Shown piece by piece: positions 21,346-33,339 of a stretch of 64,000 nt of DNA. Under the pieces are notes generated by a model, which saw only the letters and a program-made list of their open reading frames with translations, did no database searches and was not told the origin of the DNA. The translations under genes and the position numbers were made by a program. This stretch comes from Norana najaformis. Lineage: Eukaryota > Annelida > Clitellata > Crassiclitellata > Hormogastridae. Position 1 is the first letter of the stretch, and the number at the start of each line of letters is the position of its first letter. The stretch spans positions 17,771,775-17,835,774 of the forward strand of contig OZ029915.1 in NCBI GenBank assembly GCA_964023275.1. Reading direction: 5' to 3'.

Positions 21346-23570
21346 CGTAAGTAGATGCTCTTCGCTATGAAATAATCTCTATTTCTGATCTATCTGAGGA
21401 AGCAATTCCTCGAATATTTCGACCGTAGTTACACATTTCGATAATCAAAGTCCTCTTTGCATTTCTCACTATACTTTGTCACAGCAGAGCTGCTAAGAAC
21501 TGAATTTTTCCATTGTTTTATTTCTTGCTTGCGTGCAAATGTTTTATTAATAAGAAGACAAATTAGAAACTATTGCGAATCTTACAAAGGTCGGTTAGTG
21601 CTACAGGCTTTGTTTAATTAGCGAAAATCCGGATATTGTTGAACAGATATTCATATCGCGGCAATCTGTAATTAACCTCATCAAAGTGGTTTTATTACTA
21701 ACGCATGCGCAGACGACATTTGACTTTTAAAGCGATATATAGACCTCTGCTGTGAGTTATGAAGAAAATGCCGCTCAAGATGGTAGGTAGGCTTAAGGTG
21801 TATCTTGCGTCTTAAATGCGGCTTTTGTGTAGCCCGCTGTTACTCAGGTGGGTAAAAACACCAACGGAAGTTATCAAACTCCTACTTCTGCCTTTTCTTT
21901 CATTGATCCCTCTGCGAATAAGAGAGGCATCTACTTAAAGCAAGTCACAAGTCTTAACTGTTACTTTCGGAAAGAAAGCAAATCATATTTTAGCGGTGAT
22001 ATAGGCAGTGTAAGGTAATGTACGGTGATGTGATTCAGAGACGTAGCCCTCTGCAACGAAAGGGACTCTAGATATGTTGTAGATCAGGGCGCTAATCTTG
22101 ATCTGAACATCGCGTTTATAAGCTACGGTTCTAGATGTAAGCAGTTAGTTTATTAAACTCACCGCTGAAATAAATAGAAACCACTAAGAAACCATTAAGT
22201 AAATCTGTCTTTTAATTGCATGTAAGGGAGATCGTGCAATCGAATGAGAATGACATATTAATGCGTCGTTTTGATGGCATGGCGGCCGATAACTAAAGCG
22301 TCACAATTACACCCCTGCCGTAGGAGTTCAAGTGCAGTGGCACTGCCTCCTCTTTTGACGCTCAGGGTTGTCCGATTGCCGACTTATATGTCTCAATCGT
22401 TAGACGCTTCAATCGAAGATCGATTAAGGCCTAGAATTCGTCTATTGCCACGCTTCTAAAGATCACTACTGAGCAGCGGACATCGTCTTGCTTACTTCAA
22501 CTCACTTGCGGTTAAATCGTGCGTTAGTAAGGTCAGATGAAGCGAGTTTAACTAGTAGCGTTTGCCTAAACGTCTCTATTAAAAACAGTCCTCAGTCGAT
22601 GAGCTCAACGTATTGGATTCTCTGTCATTCTGGAGTTCTAATAGCGATGGTGTTGCCAATCCTGTTGTATTCGATTTCTATCTGTAATTCAACCGAAATA
22701 TTGAATAGCGCGCGGCCTTTGAACTCTCTTCCGCCGAATGCATGCTGCTTCTAAACGAATGTCTTCACGTTTCCATTGCGGCCAGAATTCCGTTTCATAA
22801 AGTAGGCTATCCCGTTTCTTCTTCTTCTTCTCGACGTGATTAGTCTAGAATTTCGTTAATAAATCTCTATTTGTCCATATCGTATTTATAAACCCAACAT
22901 TACATGACTATGATACACGCATTTTGTACTCGAAGATTAAAAGCATCTGTTTGTTGTGCCTATATAAATTCATAAGTAGGCCTATACGTACCTCCACTAA
23001 TATGTAAAGGCCTATAAATTTATATAATGCTCATCCACTTTATCATAAGGCCTAAATAGGCCTACATATAAGCAAAAGCATATGGAGTAGGCTGTTCTTT
23101 ATGTTGTAGACATTTATTAATATAACGCATTTTGGCCTTAGGCCAAAAGGAAACAAGGCCTAACGTAATACGGAACTTAGGTTACGGAATGTCTTCCATG
23201 CTAATAGAAAATGTTCTAAACAGACTATAGGCCTAAATTGCTTTAAAAAATTGTGTTCGTCTATTACTCGGTAGGTTTAGCTGGCGTGTCTCTGAAGATA
23301 GCGAAACAGCGAGACCTTTTCATCGCTTAAAACAGCTGACATACGATCAGTCTGAAAGCACGCATGACATTGACGTCATTATGACGTCATCGACTTTTTT
23401 GGTTAAGCGCGAAGCTTTTTGGCGACCCAGATCTACTATGAAATAAGCTGACAAAAGCACTAGAAAGAAAATAAGACATTAAGGGCCATCGAAACTGACC
23501 GGAACTGCCACAGGAGGTTGTTGTTGCATTCAGAGTGACTCAGCCGCAGTCGGTTGACTAAGTCTTTTTC
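21346..23570. other. No gene recognised; AGGCCTA-rich patch at 22950-23240
   Basis: AT-rich single-copy-looking DNA. Between about 22950 and 23240 the motif TAGGCCTA and its relatives (AGGCCTAA, AAGGCCTA) recur roughly ten times without regular spacing. The remaining short frames look random. Confidence 0.5.
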
Positions 23571-23599
23571 TATTTGCATCCAACAAATGACGACCGCTC

Positions 23600-23660
23600 T
23601 CTCTGTCTCTGTCTCTCTGTCTCTGTCTCTCTGTCTTTCTGTCTTTCTCTCTCTCTCTCT
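23600..23660. repeat. (CTCTGT)n / (CT)n tract
   Basis: Hexanucleotide CTCTGT units grading into pure CT. Confidence 0.9.
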
Positions 23661-23967
23661 AGTTGTACACGCCTTGTCAGTTTCACCCGACGAGACTCTT
23701 CGATTGCATCACATTGACAACATCATTCCTTCCGGATATTTGCCATATTTAGTAATGGAGTCGGCTGGGAGGCAAACCAAACGTACAGGCAGGCAGATAT
23801 GCAGACAGGCAGGAAACAGACTTTCAGCCAGGCATCGTCAGCGGCCCAAGTGACACTCCAGATTTAGTCGTAATGGTAACGTCGCATGCAGAGCAGCGCT
23901 TAGCCCATGGGCAAACAAGACCCCCCCCATGCAGCACTACATCTGCGCCTTGTCGATCCCAAGCTCC

Positions 23968-23970
<3 letters not shown>

Positions 23971-24041
<71 letters not shown>
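23971..24041. repeat. (CT)n microsatellite
   Basis: About 35 uninterrupted CT units. Confidence 0.97.
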
Positions 24042-24042
<1 letters not shown>

Positions 24043-26099
24043 GATAGCCGCCAATATATCGCTGCCAAACATCGCAAATATGCGTCCATTTAATGCAACT
24101 GTTTTGTCATTTCATTTAAGGACCCTACACGTCGCGAGTCTACAGACAGTTCAGTCAGTTGCCAAATGTCCTTCTCTCCTGCTCTGCCCTGCAATACGCG
24201 CTGACCTCGATTCACAAATACACACAGAAATCGACCGTGAACTTTCTGCTAGAGGGGCGATTTTACCGTAAGCCGAATGTGGTCAAATATTAGACAGTAA
24301 ATGCATAATTATACATAAAAATTTTGAATAGCTTCGCGCATTTCAAATACGAAGATGCAATTCACAAGGAATGTGAAGAGTAACGCAACATTGGCAACTT
24401 ACATTAGGCCACGTATTAGACATTCCTTGATCACGAATCCATGTGACACTCTTGGCTTAGTGTTGTTAATACAACGCTCGTGGCATCAGTGGAGTTAGGC
24501 AGCTCAGGCCCGACAGTGCTTGGAAGGCGAGGACATTTGGTGTAATCTATGGTCAGGTAAGACGGCACAGAGTCTCATTGATTCCTGGCATAAGATTGCG
24601 ATCAGCCAGCCAGGCAGTTGCTAATGAGCGGTGAGATAATGATACTAAATTGACCTTCGCGAGGACAGGAAACCCACAGATCAGACGAGAGCCGATTGGC
24701 CGTAGAGAACCTCTCCGTTATTGACGCCCGACAACACACTCGAAAGACTCTCCTTGCAGTTCCTTCATCGAATCAACATTTTGTATGTGTGTTCAAGACC
24801 TTATATATGGAGGTCTGTAAGTCTGAACCTCGACTTTCCAAATGGGAACCTGATTACCCTCTGAATAGGTGGACTGATCTAATGGAGTTCTGGCTGCACT
24901 AAATGACTGATTGCATCCCGTCACTGCAGAAGCGAGTAAAGCCGACCTAGATGGCGTTGATTTAGTCAACCCTGCGAATGAATTAATACATCAGCACGTG
25001 GTTTATCAGCTTTGTCGTCTGAGAGTAATTAGAGTAATCAGAAATAGCAGAAAGGTTCTGCAGTATCAAATCATAAAGTCTAGCTTTCTACTGTGTCACT
25101 AAAATCCAGTATGCTATATAGCTGTCATATGCACAGATTTACGTAGCTATGCGAATTATATCTTCCGAAGCCCTAAGGAATCTGGAGAATAAGCGCTGCT
25201 GGGGGCCAATGGCGATGCGAAGTGGGCATCGCATGCTCTGGAAACAACATCAGCAACCATTGCGAACATTAAGGAAGCGGTGATCGCACTGAATTGGACC
25301 AATTTGCATTAGGGCTTCTCCTCACTCCTCAATTTATTGTCTACTAATGGCAGACACTAATGTGACCAAGCAGCATGAATTGCTTGGTAATGGAGCACAT
25401 TCAGTCAGGATTCAAATTCAGGATTTGCTTGATTACTAAACTGATCTCATTGTATAGCAGAGTTATTGCTTGCTGTTAGTAAGCTGCTTTTATTACAGAT
25501 CTTGTGGTCAGAATGTCTGCTTACATAGAGAACAGCGTGAAATGGCAATAGATCTCTCAACTTGCAAAAACATTAAGATTTTAACATTTACTCTAGCTTC
25601 TTGTTTATTCTTTACTCATGCACACTCACTTGATCTCGAATCTGACCCTCCACAAGTTTGGGATGAAATCGTTTTAGCAACCTACAAAATTCCGGTCACG
25701 TGTCGCTGCGTTGAAGTTTGTGTAGGCCTATAGCCCACGTGTTACTGGACATTCATTCTATAGCGCTAATGTTAGAGTTCGACTGATGTTGTTTAAGCTT
25801 ACATAGGCTATGTATACACATATAAGCGTATTTCACTGATTTAACTACGATGTACCAATGACACCACACATGAAGTACTACCAAACCAATTATAATTACA
25901 ACTACAGAGAAAACACGTGAATCGACGATTTCTATGGTAGGCCTACTGCTGTGCGTCCAACTATAATGTAGCTGTTACTAGATTTAATATGATCGCCTTA
26001 TTTGTTTATATTAAAGAATATTGTAGGAAGATAATTGCAAGCATCATTACTTTTAATGCGAATTATTGCGATGTGTTATTCTCATTATGATTAAATTTT
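24042..26099. other. No gene recognised
   Basis: Two kilobases of unassigned DNA. The frame at 25470-25733 contains a hydrophobic stretch (ILTFTLASCLFFTHA) but no supporting start context or homology. I see no repeat or RNA gene. Confidence 0.45.
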
Positions 26100-26175
26100 A
26101 TAATAATTCATTTTTTCATTCAGAGCACTGATATAGCGCCAATTCAAGATATCTACCCAGAGACGCATCAGTAAT
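26100..26175 (-). mobile_element. LINE 3' terminus with (AATG)-type tail, fragment
   Basis: On the minus strand: GGTAGATATCTTGAATTGGC, GCTATATCAGTGC and a tail resembling ATGAATG. The same terminus with a purer tail is at 29702-29780. Confidence 0.45.
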
Positions 26176-26504
26176 ATACACTATTATAGTAATGAATTAT
26201 TCTTCAGTTAGCGTTGAGTTCTATTTTGTTACAATCGTAGTGGTTGTTCAAAAGGAGCTATTTTAGAATGGATTTTTAAATAGCAGTAAATGTAGTAAAT
26301 GATTGTTGCTATGTAAAATATGTCTAACAAATTCTTTGTAGTACTGATGATATTTCATGGATTTCGCCATAGATCAAAACAAACAGACATGCATCAACAT
26401 TACATTAGATATGGGTTTAAGTTGCTATTGGTTTTCGGTTATTTCTTGTTTTTTTTTTCATAGTCTATTCAGTATCGTTATTTTGCATTCGCTTCAATCT
26501 GTTA

Positions 26505-26663
26505 CACTAGACAACAAATTTTGACAAAAGTTTTGCCTCCTGGCAAATTTTTGGTGATAATAATAGACCGCTTCAAGCTTAAAACAAATATAATTTCAGA
26601 TTGACAGTGTCATGTAGGAATTTGTCAGGAAGCAAAACTTTTGAAAAAATGTGTTGTCTAGCG
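26505..26663. mobile_element. 159-bp miniature inverted-repeat element with CACTAGACAAC ends
   Basis: Left end CACTAGACAACAAATTTTGA and the complement of the right end CGCTAGACAACACATTTTTT match inward for about 45 bp with a few mismatches (shared CAAAAGTTTTGC and TCCTG). Left-end bases 1-26 match the constant end of the ORF element at 13540 (CACTGGACAACAAATTTTTA). No ORF. I could not define a target duplication: the flanks are CTGTTA and TTCATA. Confidence 0.8.
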
Positions 26664-26745
26664 TTCATATGCGATTGAAAATCAAAGACTGTGGATCTTC
26701 TACGAGTTAACGCTACACTACAAATTAAGTACGTCACAACTTAAG
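26664..26745 (-). repeat. R1 repeat fragment, inverted
   Basis: Minus-strand reading: ATTTGTAGTGTAGCGTTAAC, TCGTAGAAG and CAGTCTTTGATTTTC, matching R1 at 19094-19143. It abuts the miniature element at 26505-26663, which may have inserted at its edge. Confidence 0.55.
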
Positions 26746-26789
26746 GCGGCTTATTTTGGGTGCAGCCTGTGTTCAGGAAAAGTGAATTG

Positions 26790-29280
26790 CAATAGTCTAA
26801 CTTAGATGGACTATGGTTGATGCATTTTTAAGGTCAAGCATAGGGCAGATTCTGCGAAGGTCAGGGATATGCATCAAACAAGAGCGGGCGAGATGAGTAA
26901 TGTGATCAGAGAAACTGAGGTTTTGGTCGATCGCACCTAAGTTGCGAACAGAATAGTTAGTGTAAAAGCTGTATATGTGGAGGCAGAGTCCAGGCTGAGA
27001 GAAGCAGATGGCTCTGAAATTTTCTTGAGCTGGTCGCGTAGGCCTATAAGTATGAATTCGGTTTTGGATGGGTTCAACCACAGGAGATTAGATGTCATCC
27101 AGGAGGAGATCTGGGTAACCGTACGAAGAAGATGATCTATGGAGTCGTTGAAACAGTTTGGAGAAAAAGAGATCAACAGTTGAGTGTCATCAGCATAGAG
27201 GTGATGATCGACATTGCTTGCTTTAATGAGTGAACTGAGTGGAGTAGTGTAGAGGATAAATAGAAGAGGTCCAAGAACGGAGCCTTGTGGAACTCCGCAA
27301 GTGAGAGGGCATGATTGGGATGAGGCTTTTGATATTTTGACGGAGAAAGAGCTGGAGGAGAGATAGGATTGTATCCAGAGGAAAGCAGTGTCAGTAACAC
27401 TGAACCAGGTTAAAAGTCTTTGGAGTAAGAATTGTGGTCAATGGTGTCAAAGGCTGCTGAAATATCAAGGAGACAGAGGCGAGAGACTTGTTGGTGAGAG
27501 ATGGCATAAACAAGCTTGTTGTAGAGAGAAGTGAGTAGGGTTTCAGTTGAGTGGCGTTCAGTAAACTCAGACTGGCATAAATTAGGAGTAAATTTAAAGC
27601 TAGATAGTCATTGATCCTGAAAAGGACATTTAATTTGGAGATGAATGGCAAGTTTGAAACAGGCCGGTAGTTTGAAAGGATTTCTTTGTCAAGTGATGAT
27701 TTCTTGAGACGAGGGTAACAAGAGAGTGTTTGAAAAGAAGAGGAAAATTACCAGTAGAGAGGGATTGGTTAACTATTTTGGTAATAATTGGAACAAGGAC
27801 AGATGCACAGTCTTTCAATAAGGAGGTAGGTATAGGATCAAGTTCACGCTGTTTGTTTGGGAGAGATTTTAGCAAATTTAGTATTTCGATCTCTGATGTG
27901 GGTTGAAAAGTAGATAATGAGGATCGAGGTGGGGAATCGGGGGTCATAAGTGTGAGAGGAAGCATCCGCAGCTGGATTGTTGGAGGTTTTGGAAAGGAGA
28001 TATTGAAGAGAAAGGCGGAGGGTACTTATTATGACTTATTATGTCAGAACAAAAGGAGTCGGATATCGAAGAAGATAGAAGAGAATTTAGAAGCGGGTTG
28101 GGGGAGTTCCGATGGAGGAGTTGATTAATGGTTTTCCAGAGAAGGCGAGGGCTAGAGGACCGGAGCGGACTAATGATGAGTAAAATGTATTTTTAGCTGT
28201 AACTAGAAGATGATGGTATTTATTTGTAGTAGATTTAAGGAAGCTGAGGATCACGGGTGCGTTGTAAGCACGCTCTAGGCGTCGCCGGAAAGATTTGAAC
28301 GCTTGGAGATAGAAATTGTACCAAAGATTGTTAGAGTGAGAGCTGGATTTGGTAATAATAGGTGCATGTTATGTCAAGAATCATGGAAAGAGTGGTGTTG
28401 TAGCAAGACATAAGTTGATCAAGGGAGGCAGTGGATTTAAAACAAGGTTTGAACAGGGTACATCTTGTGTGAAGGCTTCAATATTTATTAAACTAATGCG
28501 ACGAAAAGAATGAAAGACAGGATCAAGACGTGGAATAGGTTGAATGTTAAGGCGTGTAAAGATGGGGTAATAATCAGATGACGTGTCGAAAGAAAAAGAT
28601 ATTTCAGGTGATAAACTGGAGAATGATGTTGTGATAATGAAGTCAAGTGTGTGACGGTGAATGTGGGTGGGAAAATTGACATGCTGGACCAAGTTAGTTG
28701 ATGATATTAGAGTGAGGAATTCAGAAGCAAATGTGTCAGAGGGATTATCAACATGTATATTAAAGTCACCTGTAATCCGGAATTCATGAGGTGTAGTGGC
28801 TGCAAGAGAAAGACGGGTTGTAAATTCTTTCAGAAAGACCGATGGAGGACTTGAACCAAGTGAACCTAAGACTGTAGCAGGTTCTCGGATAAGAAAGGCA
28901 ATGCCCCACCAGTAATGTTGGAAGAGGTTTATTATTTAGCGGGCCGAGGTTTACTGCATAGACGGTAACCAGGAGGAATAGTCTTGATATTCAACGAGAG
29001 TTGTGTTTACATTGAGCCAGGTTTCAGATAAGGCAAATATGTCCGGCGGGTGAGAAGAGAGGCAACATCTTTGAGTTCTTTGGAGTGTAGAGGATGTAGA
29101 AGTAAACGTAGGTTAAGCGTGCAAAAAGGAAGCTGTTGTTGTTTGTATTTGGAGGATTGTCAGCGTTACTGGAGGTGAATTTAGAGAAAAAGGAGGATGA
29201 GGAGTCCTTTCGGGTGACTTTCGCAAATGCAGTTTTATCCAAATCTGTATTATACACTTTTAGAAGTAAAAATGATTTCA
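26790..29280 (-). pseudogene. CR1-like LINE, near full length but decayed
   Basis: Minus-strand blocks in order. Endonuclease: ITGDFNIHVDNPSDTF (about 28760), HVNFPTHIHRHTLDFIITT (about 28690-28630) and SSDYYPIFTRL. RT: LLKSLPNKQRELDPIPTSLL (about 27860), LDLSAAFDTIDH, then GVPQGSVLGPLLFILYTTPL-like DNA near 27260, HHLYADDTQLL (about 27200), MTSNLLWLNPSKTEFILIGL and a thumb block to about 26800. Motif C (YADD) is intact. Frameshifts separate the blocks at several points. The C-terminal tail seen in other copies is missing to the left. Confidence 0.85.
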
Positions 29281-29701
29281 CGTTTCATGTTCACCGTTAT
29301 TTCAAGTATCCGTCGAGGTCACTGGTGCGAACACCATAGGAGATCCAGGGAACATGGAGGGCGACGGATTCACATCGGTGTTAGCTGGAATTTTAGTGCA
29401 TTTCTTTTTGAAGCGAGTACTTGAGCAAACATTTACTGTAATCCTACGTCACATGACATCCACACATCTGAGCTTTCGATTTAGACCATTTATAAAATAG
29501 AAATAAAGCGTTTGCACGAATTATAAGTTAAAATATTTGCCTGAAGTTTTACAGGATCGCTCATGTATTGAAAAATCTACAGCTTTTAAGTCTGCGACTG
29601 CACATAATTCCTCATGAAAGGGTAAGAACAGTTGTTCTAAGCTGTTCATATTGGCTGGTTCATTAAATGCATCAAATAACTTATATAATTGCTCAGATTT
29701 G

Positions 29702-29780
29702 CTTCATTCATTCATTCATTCATTATAAACATTTGTATAGCATCCGTTCAAGATATCTCCTTAGAGACCCTCCCAACTCT
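29702..29780 (-). mobile_element. LINE 3' terminus with (AATG)n tail
   Basis: Minus strand: GGAGATATCTTGAACGGATG, CTATACAAATG, then (AATG)5. Related to 26100-26175. DNA to the right up to about 29830 may encode a LINE C-terminal remnant (FHQHLKTICF). Confidence 0.55.
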
Positions 29781-30426
29781 TCCTTGGCGAAACAAATAGT
29801 TTTCAAGTGTTGGTGAAAGGTGCCTGCAGCCAGCGTCTATGGCCCGAACAGCATGAAGATCCACAACCCTATTAATTTGTGAAAATCGCTGTCTGTCCTT
29901 TCAAGCTTTGAATCAGTCTCGCCTCAATGTTCTCGCACAACTTGCTGTTATTACGACTGGATGTTTTCAACGACACCAGCAATCCGACAGCAACTCGTAG
30001 CTGCTATGCAGAGATGATGGGCATCTAATGAAATCGCAGCGCATGTCCGCTGTGTAAGTAATTTGACACACCTCACCATCGGCCTTACTTGTATGTTAAA
30101 TTGGGAAAATGACAAAACTATGCTGCCAGTTACAGTAGGCAGACTTAATGTTATGTGTTTTATGAGCTCTTCAGGATCTGACTAAATATTGATTCACTTT
30201 GATGACGCAAGAAGAATCGTCTTTTTTCTTATCCAACTGCGCGTGTGATGTCAATCAGTTGTTTCCTCGCGATCAAAATAGTATCGCGAGGTAATATGCG
30301 ACTGAATGCGAAATAATAGAAGGGATACAGTATTTGTAGAAGTTTGCATATTTTTCTAGATCAGCTGGACACTTCCACTGTACAGCATATCCTACTTTGG
30401 GATGCAGCACCTAAACATTGAGATAC
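29781..30426. other. No gene recognised
   Basis: Apart from the possible LINE remnant at its left edge, nothing identifiable. Confidence 0.4.

Positions 30427-30494
<68 letters not shown>
30427..30494. repeat. (GA)n microsatellite
   Basis: GA run with one TAGA interruption at about 30461. Confidence 0.95.
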
Positions 30495-30495
<1 letters not shown>

Positions 30496-30773
30496 GAGAG
30501 CCGGAGAGAGAAAGAGAAAGAGAGGGAGGGAAGGAGATAAGAAGATGAGGTGGTCCTGGTGCGACTCTTTTTGCTTTAAACGCCGCGAGTGCTTCGTGCA
30601 TAGGTTAACTGCGTTTCGTGGCTTCGGCTGGTGCATGGTCGGATCCCCGGAACTCGGCTATTGGTGTTCTCTCCAGAGGCAGAGGCAGCGGCCGGGCCAG
30701 GTGGCGGCGTTTTAGCAGAACGCGACTTATGACAACCACTGCCAATGAATTAAATTATTAATACAGTCGCCTT

Positions 30774-30845
30774 GGTGGTGGTGGTGGTGATGGTGGCGGC
30801 GGCGGCGGTGGTGGTGGTGGTGGTGGTGGTGGCGGCGGCGGCGGC
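30774..30845. repeat. (GGT)n/(GGC)n microsatellite
   Basis: Alternating blocks of GGT and GGC triplets over ~70 bp. Confidence 0.95.
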
Positions 30846-30990
30846 TAAAACCTACTGGGCGTCGCAATGATGGACTTAAACGACGCTTTCGACTGGTTTT
30901 TAAAATAAGTCATCGATGAGTTGATGTTCTGTCTGTCTCTTCAACCGAGCGGTCGCCAATCCATCGCTGTCTGGGTCACTTCTGCCTCCT

Positions 30991-31070
30991 CTGCTCTGCT
31001 CTGCTCTGCTCTGCTCTGCTCTGCTCTGCTCTGCTCTGCTCTCCTCTCCTCTCCTCTCCTCTCTTCTCTT
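30991..31070. repeat. (CTCTG)n grading into (CTCTC)n
   Basis: About ten CTCTG pentamers followed by CTCTC and CTCCT pentamers. A one-base unit change spread along the second half. Confidence 0.95.
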
Positions 31071-31582
31071 CACACACATCATTCAAATAATCCCACCACT
31101 GTGTTTGTCACTCCGCTCTTCAGCTGTGAATGACACGTAAATTGTTAATGAATTTACAATTAAAATGATCAATCTCTTAATGTATCATTGAATAGCAATT
31201 AATATACTGTAAATATCAGCGAACTGCCATAAATCAATCAACAATCCATTTTAAGTTGGCTCTGCGGTTTTCATGAGAAGAATGGGCCTTAATTCTTACA
31301 GCTTATGACAGAATCGTAGAATTTGGCTTCAAAATGCGGTTTTGCTTAGAAGCGACCATCGACTGATGCCTTGGACATCATGATAACGATATTGTGGACG
31401 TTTCAAGACTACAGATTAGATTAGATGGAATCCATTGTCTACATTTACTAATAATTGAGCCTTATTTTACTTTACTGGAAGTTTGACTGGTTATCAAACG
31501 CTTTTTCTTAATCATCTATGCTACCTGGGACTATGCTTTATAGTGAAATTTAGCTAATTGCAATCTGTTGCGTAGCCTCTTT

Positions 31583-31805
31583 CTCTCACTGTGCAATTCT
31601 GAGCGACTGCCAGTCCTCCTGTATGTAGCAGAGACCTGGTCGCTTACCAAGGACCAGGAGACGAAGCTCGACGCCTTCCAGCGGTGGTGCCTCAGGAAGA
31701 TACTGCGCATTCCTTACACAGCACATTTCACCAATGCAGAGATATATCGCCGCACGAAGCATATCCCAGGAGGACTGACAGTCGCTCAGAACTGCACAGC
31801 GAGAG
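31583..31805 (+). mobile_element. RTE-like LINE fragment inside 38-bp inverted repeats
   Basis: Plus-strand translation LPVLLYVAETWSLTKDQETK and QRWCLRKILRIPYTAHFTNA is an RTE C-terminal block, near-identical to the minus-strand copy at 32978-33265. Its two edges (31583-31620 and 31768-31805) are inverted repeats of each other with three mismatches. In the 33-kb copy the right-hand arm is absent, so the arm is a snap-back copy of the left side. Confidence 0.75.
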
Positions 31806-31809
31806 GCAA

Positions 31810-32344
31810 TTAAGAAATAGCAGTAAGTGAGTGTTTGCATTTCTTACAGTGTAATTAGCTTAATGTGATGTAACTGATACTTGGAATTCTTTTGCGTTGT
31901 CTGTTTTGTTTGCGTCGATCAGCCATACAGTATTCAGTCTGTTGGAAGAATAGCTTTTCATTTTTTAGTCAATGAGAGAAATTCAACACGCTAAGATTTC
32001 AGCCATTGTCCAGAGCCATGAAATGCCTCCGCAATAGACGCTGTCGCTGTGATTGCAGTTTACAAAGCACTTACTTCTTCGGTTTAACGCATATTATACG
32101 CATATTATAACCCATATTATATGCGTACGAATCAAATGTCCAGTCAGCTGATGATATAGCGTACATGGTGCGCATTCGGCTATTTCATGGCCTTTGTGCT
32201 CAGACTGCAAGAGGCCGATCATTGTATTTCTCAACGCTTAATACGCGGATGAGTTTGAACAGTTAATAGCTTATTGGGAAAATCTTTTAATAGAAACCTA
32301 ATCCATTGGACTTTTGATGAGAATTCGCCTCTTTTTCTCTGCCA
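31810..32344. other. No gene recognised
   Basis: Unassigned AT-rich DNA. The only local structure is CGCATATTATACGCATATTA near 32088-32110. Confidence 0.4.
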
Positions 32345-32462
32345 ATAACCGAAGACGACTGACCAAAAAGACGAGACGACTGACCAAAAAGACGAGACGA
32401 CTGACCAAAGAGACGAGACGACTGACCAAAAAGACGAGACGACTGACCAAAGAGACGACTTG
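32345..32462. repeat. 21-bp minisatellite
   Basis: About five units of GACGAGACGACTGACCAAA plus AA, with an AAAAA/AAGAG alternation between units. The period is a multiple of three, so open frames run through it. Confidence 0.9.
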
Positions 32463-32717
32463 ACCACTGCTTATTGTACTGGTCCAGTCGTTTCGCATTT
32501 CTGCTGCTGCTTTTCTCTCATTTGAGTGCTTGCGCATGAGTGAGTGCATGGGTAGGTAGTGGATGGGTATTTAGGTGCATGGGTGGTTGGGTGAGTATTC
32601 TGTATGTACAGATTTTGTGTAGTCGATCAGGTACTGGTTGCTGCCTGTGCTGCTTTACGTATTGCCTGATTCCAAATGTCAACTGTAGGTCACTGTTTCC
32701 TTCTGCGGTGGTGTTGT

Positions 32718-32770
32718 ATCATCATCATCATCATCATTCTCGTCGTCGTCGTCATCATCATCATCATCAT
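32718..32770. repeat. (ATC)n/(GTC)n microsatellite
   Basis: ATC triplets, an internal CGT block, then ATC again. Confidence 0.95.
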
Positions 32771-32834
32771 CTGTGGCATGCACCTCTCTGTAGCGTTGCC
32801 GTTTCCATAACGTGTAGCCAGCCATCTCTATTCT

Positions 32835-33330
32835 GTGCTCGTCTCCAGGCATTATGTAACCCGAAGTTCAGTGGACGCAGGTCAGCTTCCCTGTTTTTGT
32901 CCTTGTATGGCGAGGGCATCCGACAGGTCTATTCCAAGCTCTCTGAGGGTCGGGAATCATCGCTGGCAAGGCCCTAGTCACCTTTGCAGCGTGTGGTGTG
33001 TCGAAACAACCGGAGCCTCCTTGTTTAAATCATCTCCGACACTGAGATGTGATCGTGCGGCGATATATCTCTGCATTGGTGAATGTGCTGTGTAAGGAAT
33101 GCGCAGTATCTTCCTGAGGCACCACCGCTGGAAGGCGTCGAGCTTCGTCTTCTGGTCCTTGGTAAGCGACCAGGTCTCTGCTACATACAGGAGGACTGGC
33201 AATAGATATGCCTTGAACCGAGGAGTTTCTTGTCCAACCGGATGTTCATTCTGTAGGCTGCCCATGTAATCTCGGGCGAGGGCTGTATACGCCCCCGAAC
33301 CTCAGGTCTGCTGGCACCATCAGCCTCGAC
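32835..33330 (-). pseudogene. RTE-like LINE C-terminal fragment
   Basis: Minus strand: GSLQNEHPVGQETPRFKAYL, LPVLLYVAETWSLTKDQKTK, RWCLRKILRIPYTAH, then after a frameshift VTRALPAMIPDPQRAW and RPVGCPRHTRTKTGKLT, the RTE C-terminal end. Same subfamily as 31583-31805 but longer. Confidence 0.85.
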
Positions 33331-33339
33331 GTGGGAACC

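Noticed and set aside
32345..32462. Regular 21-bp repeats considered as a CRISPR array
   Set aside because: Units are contiguous with no spacers, and this is animal DNA: a minisatellite.
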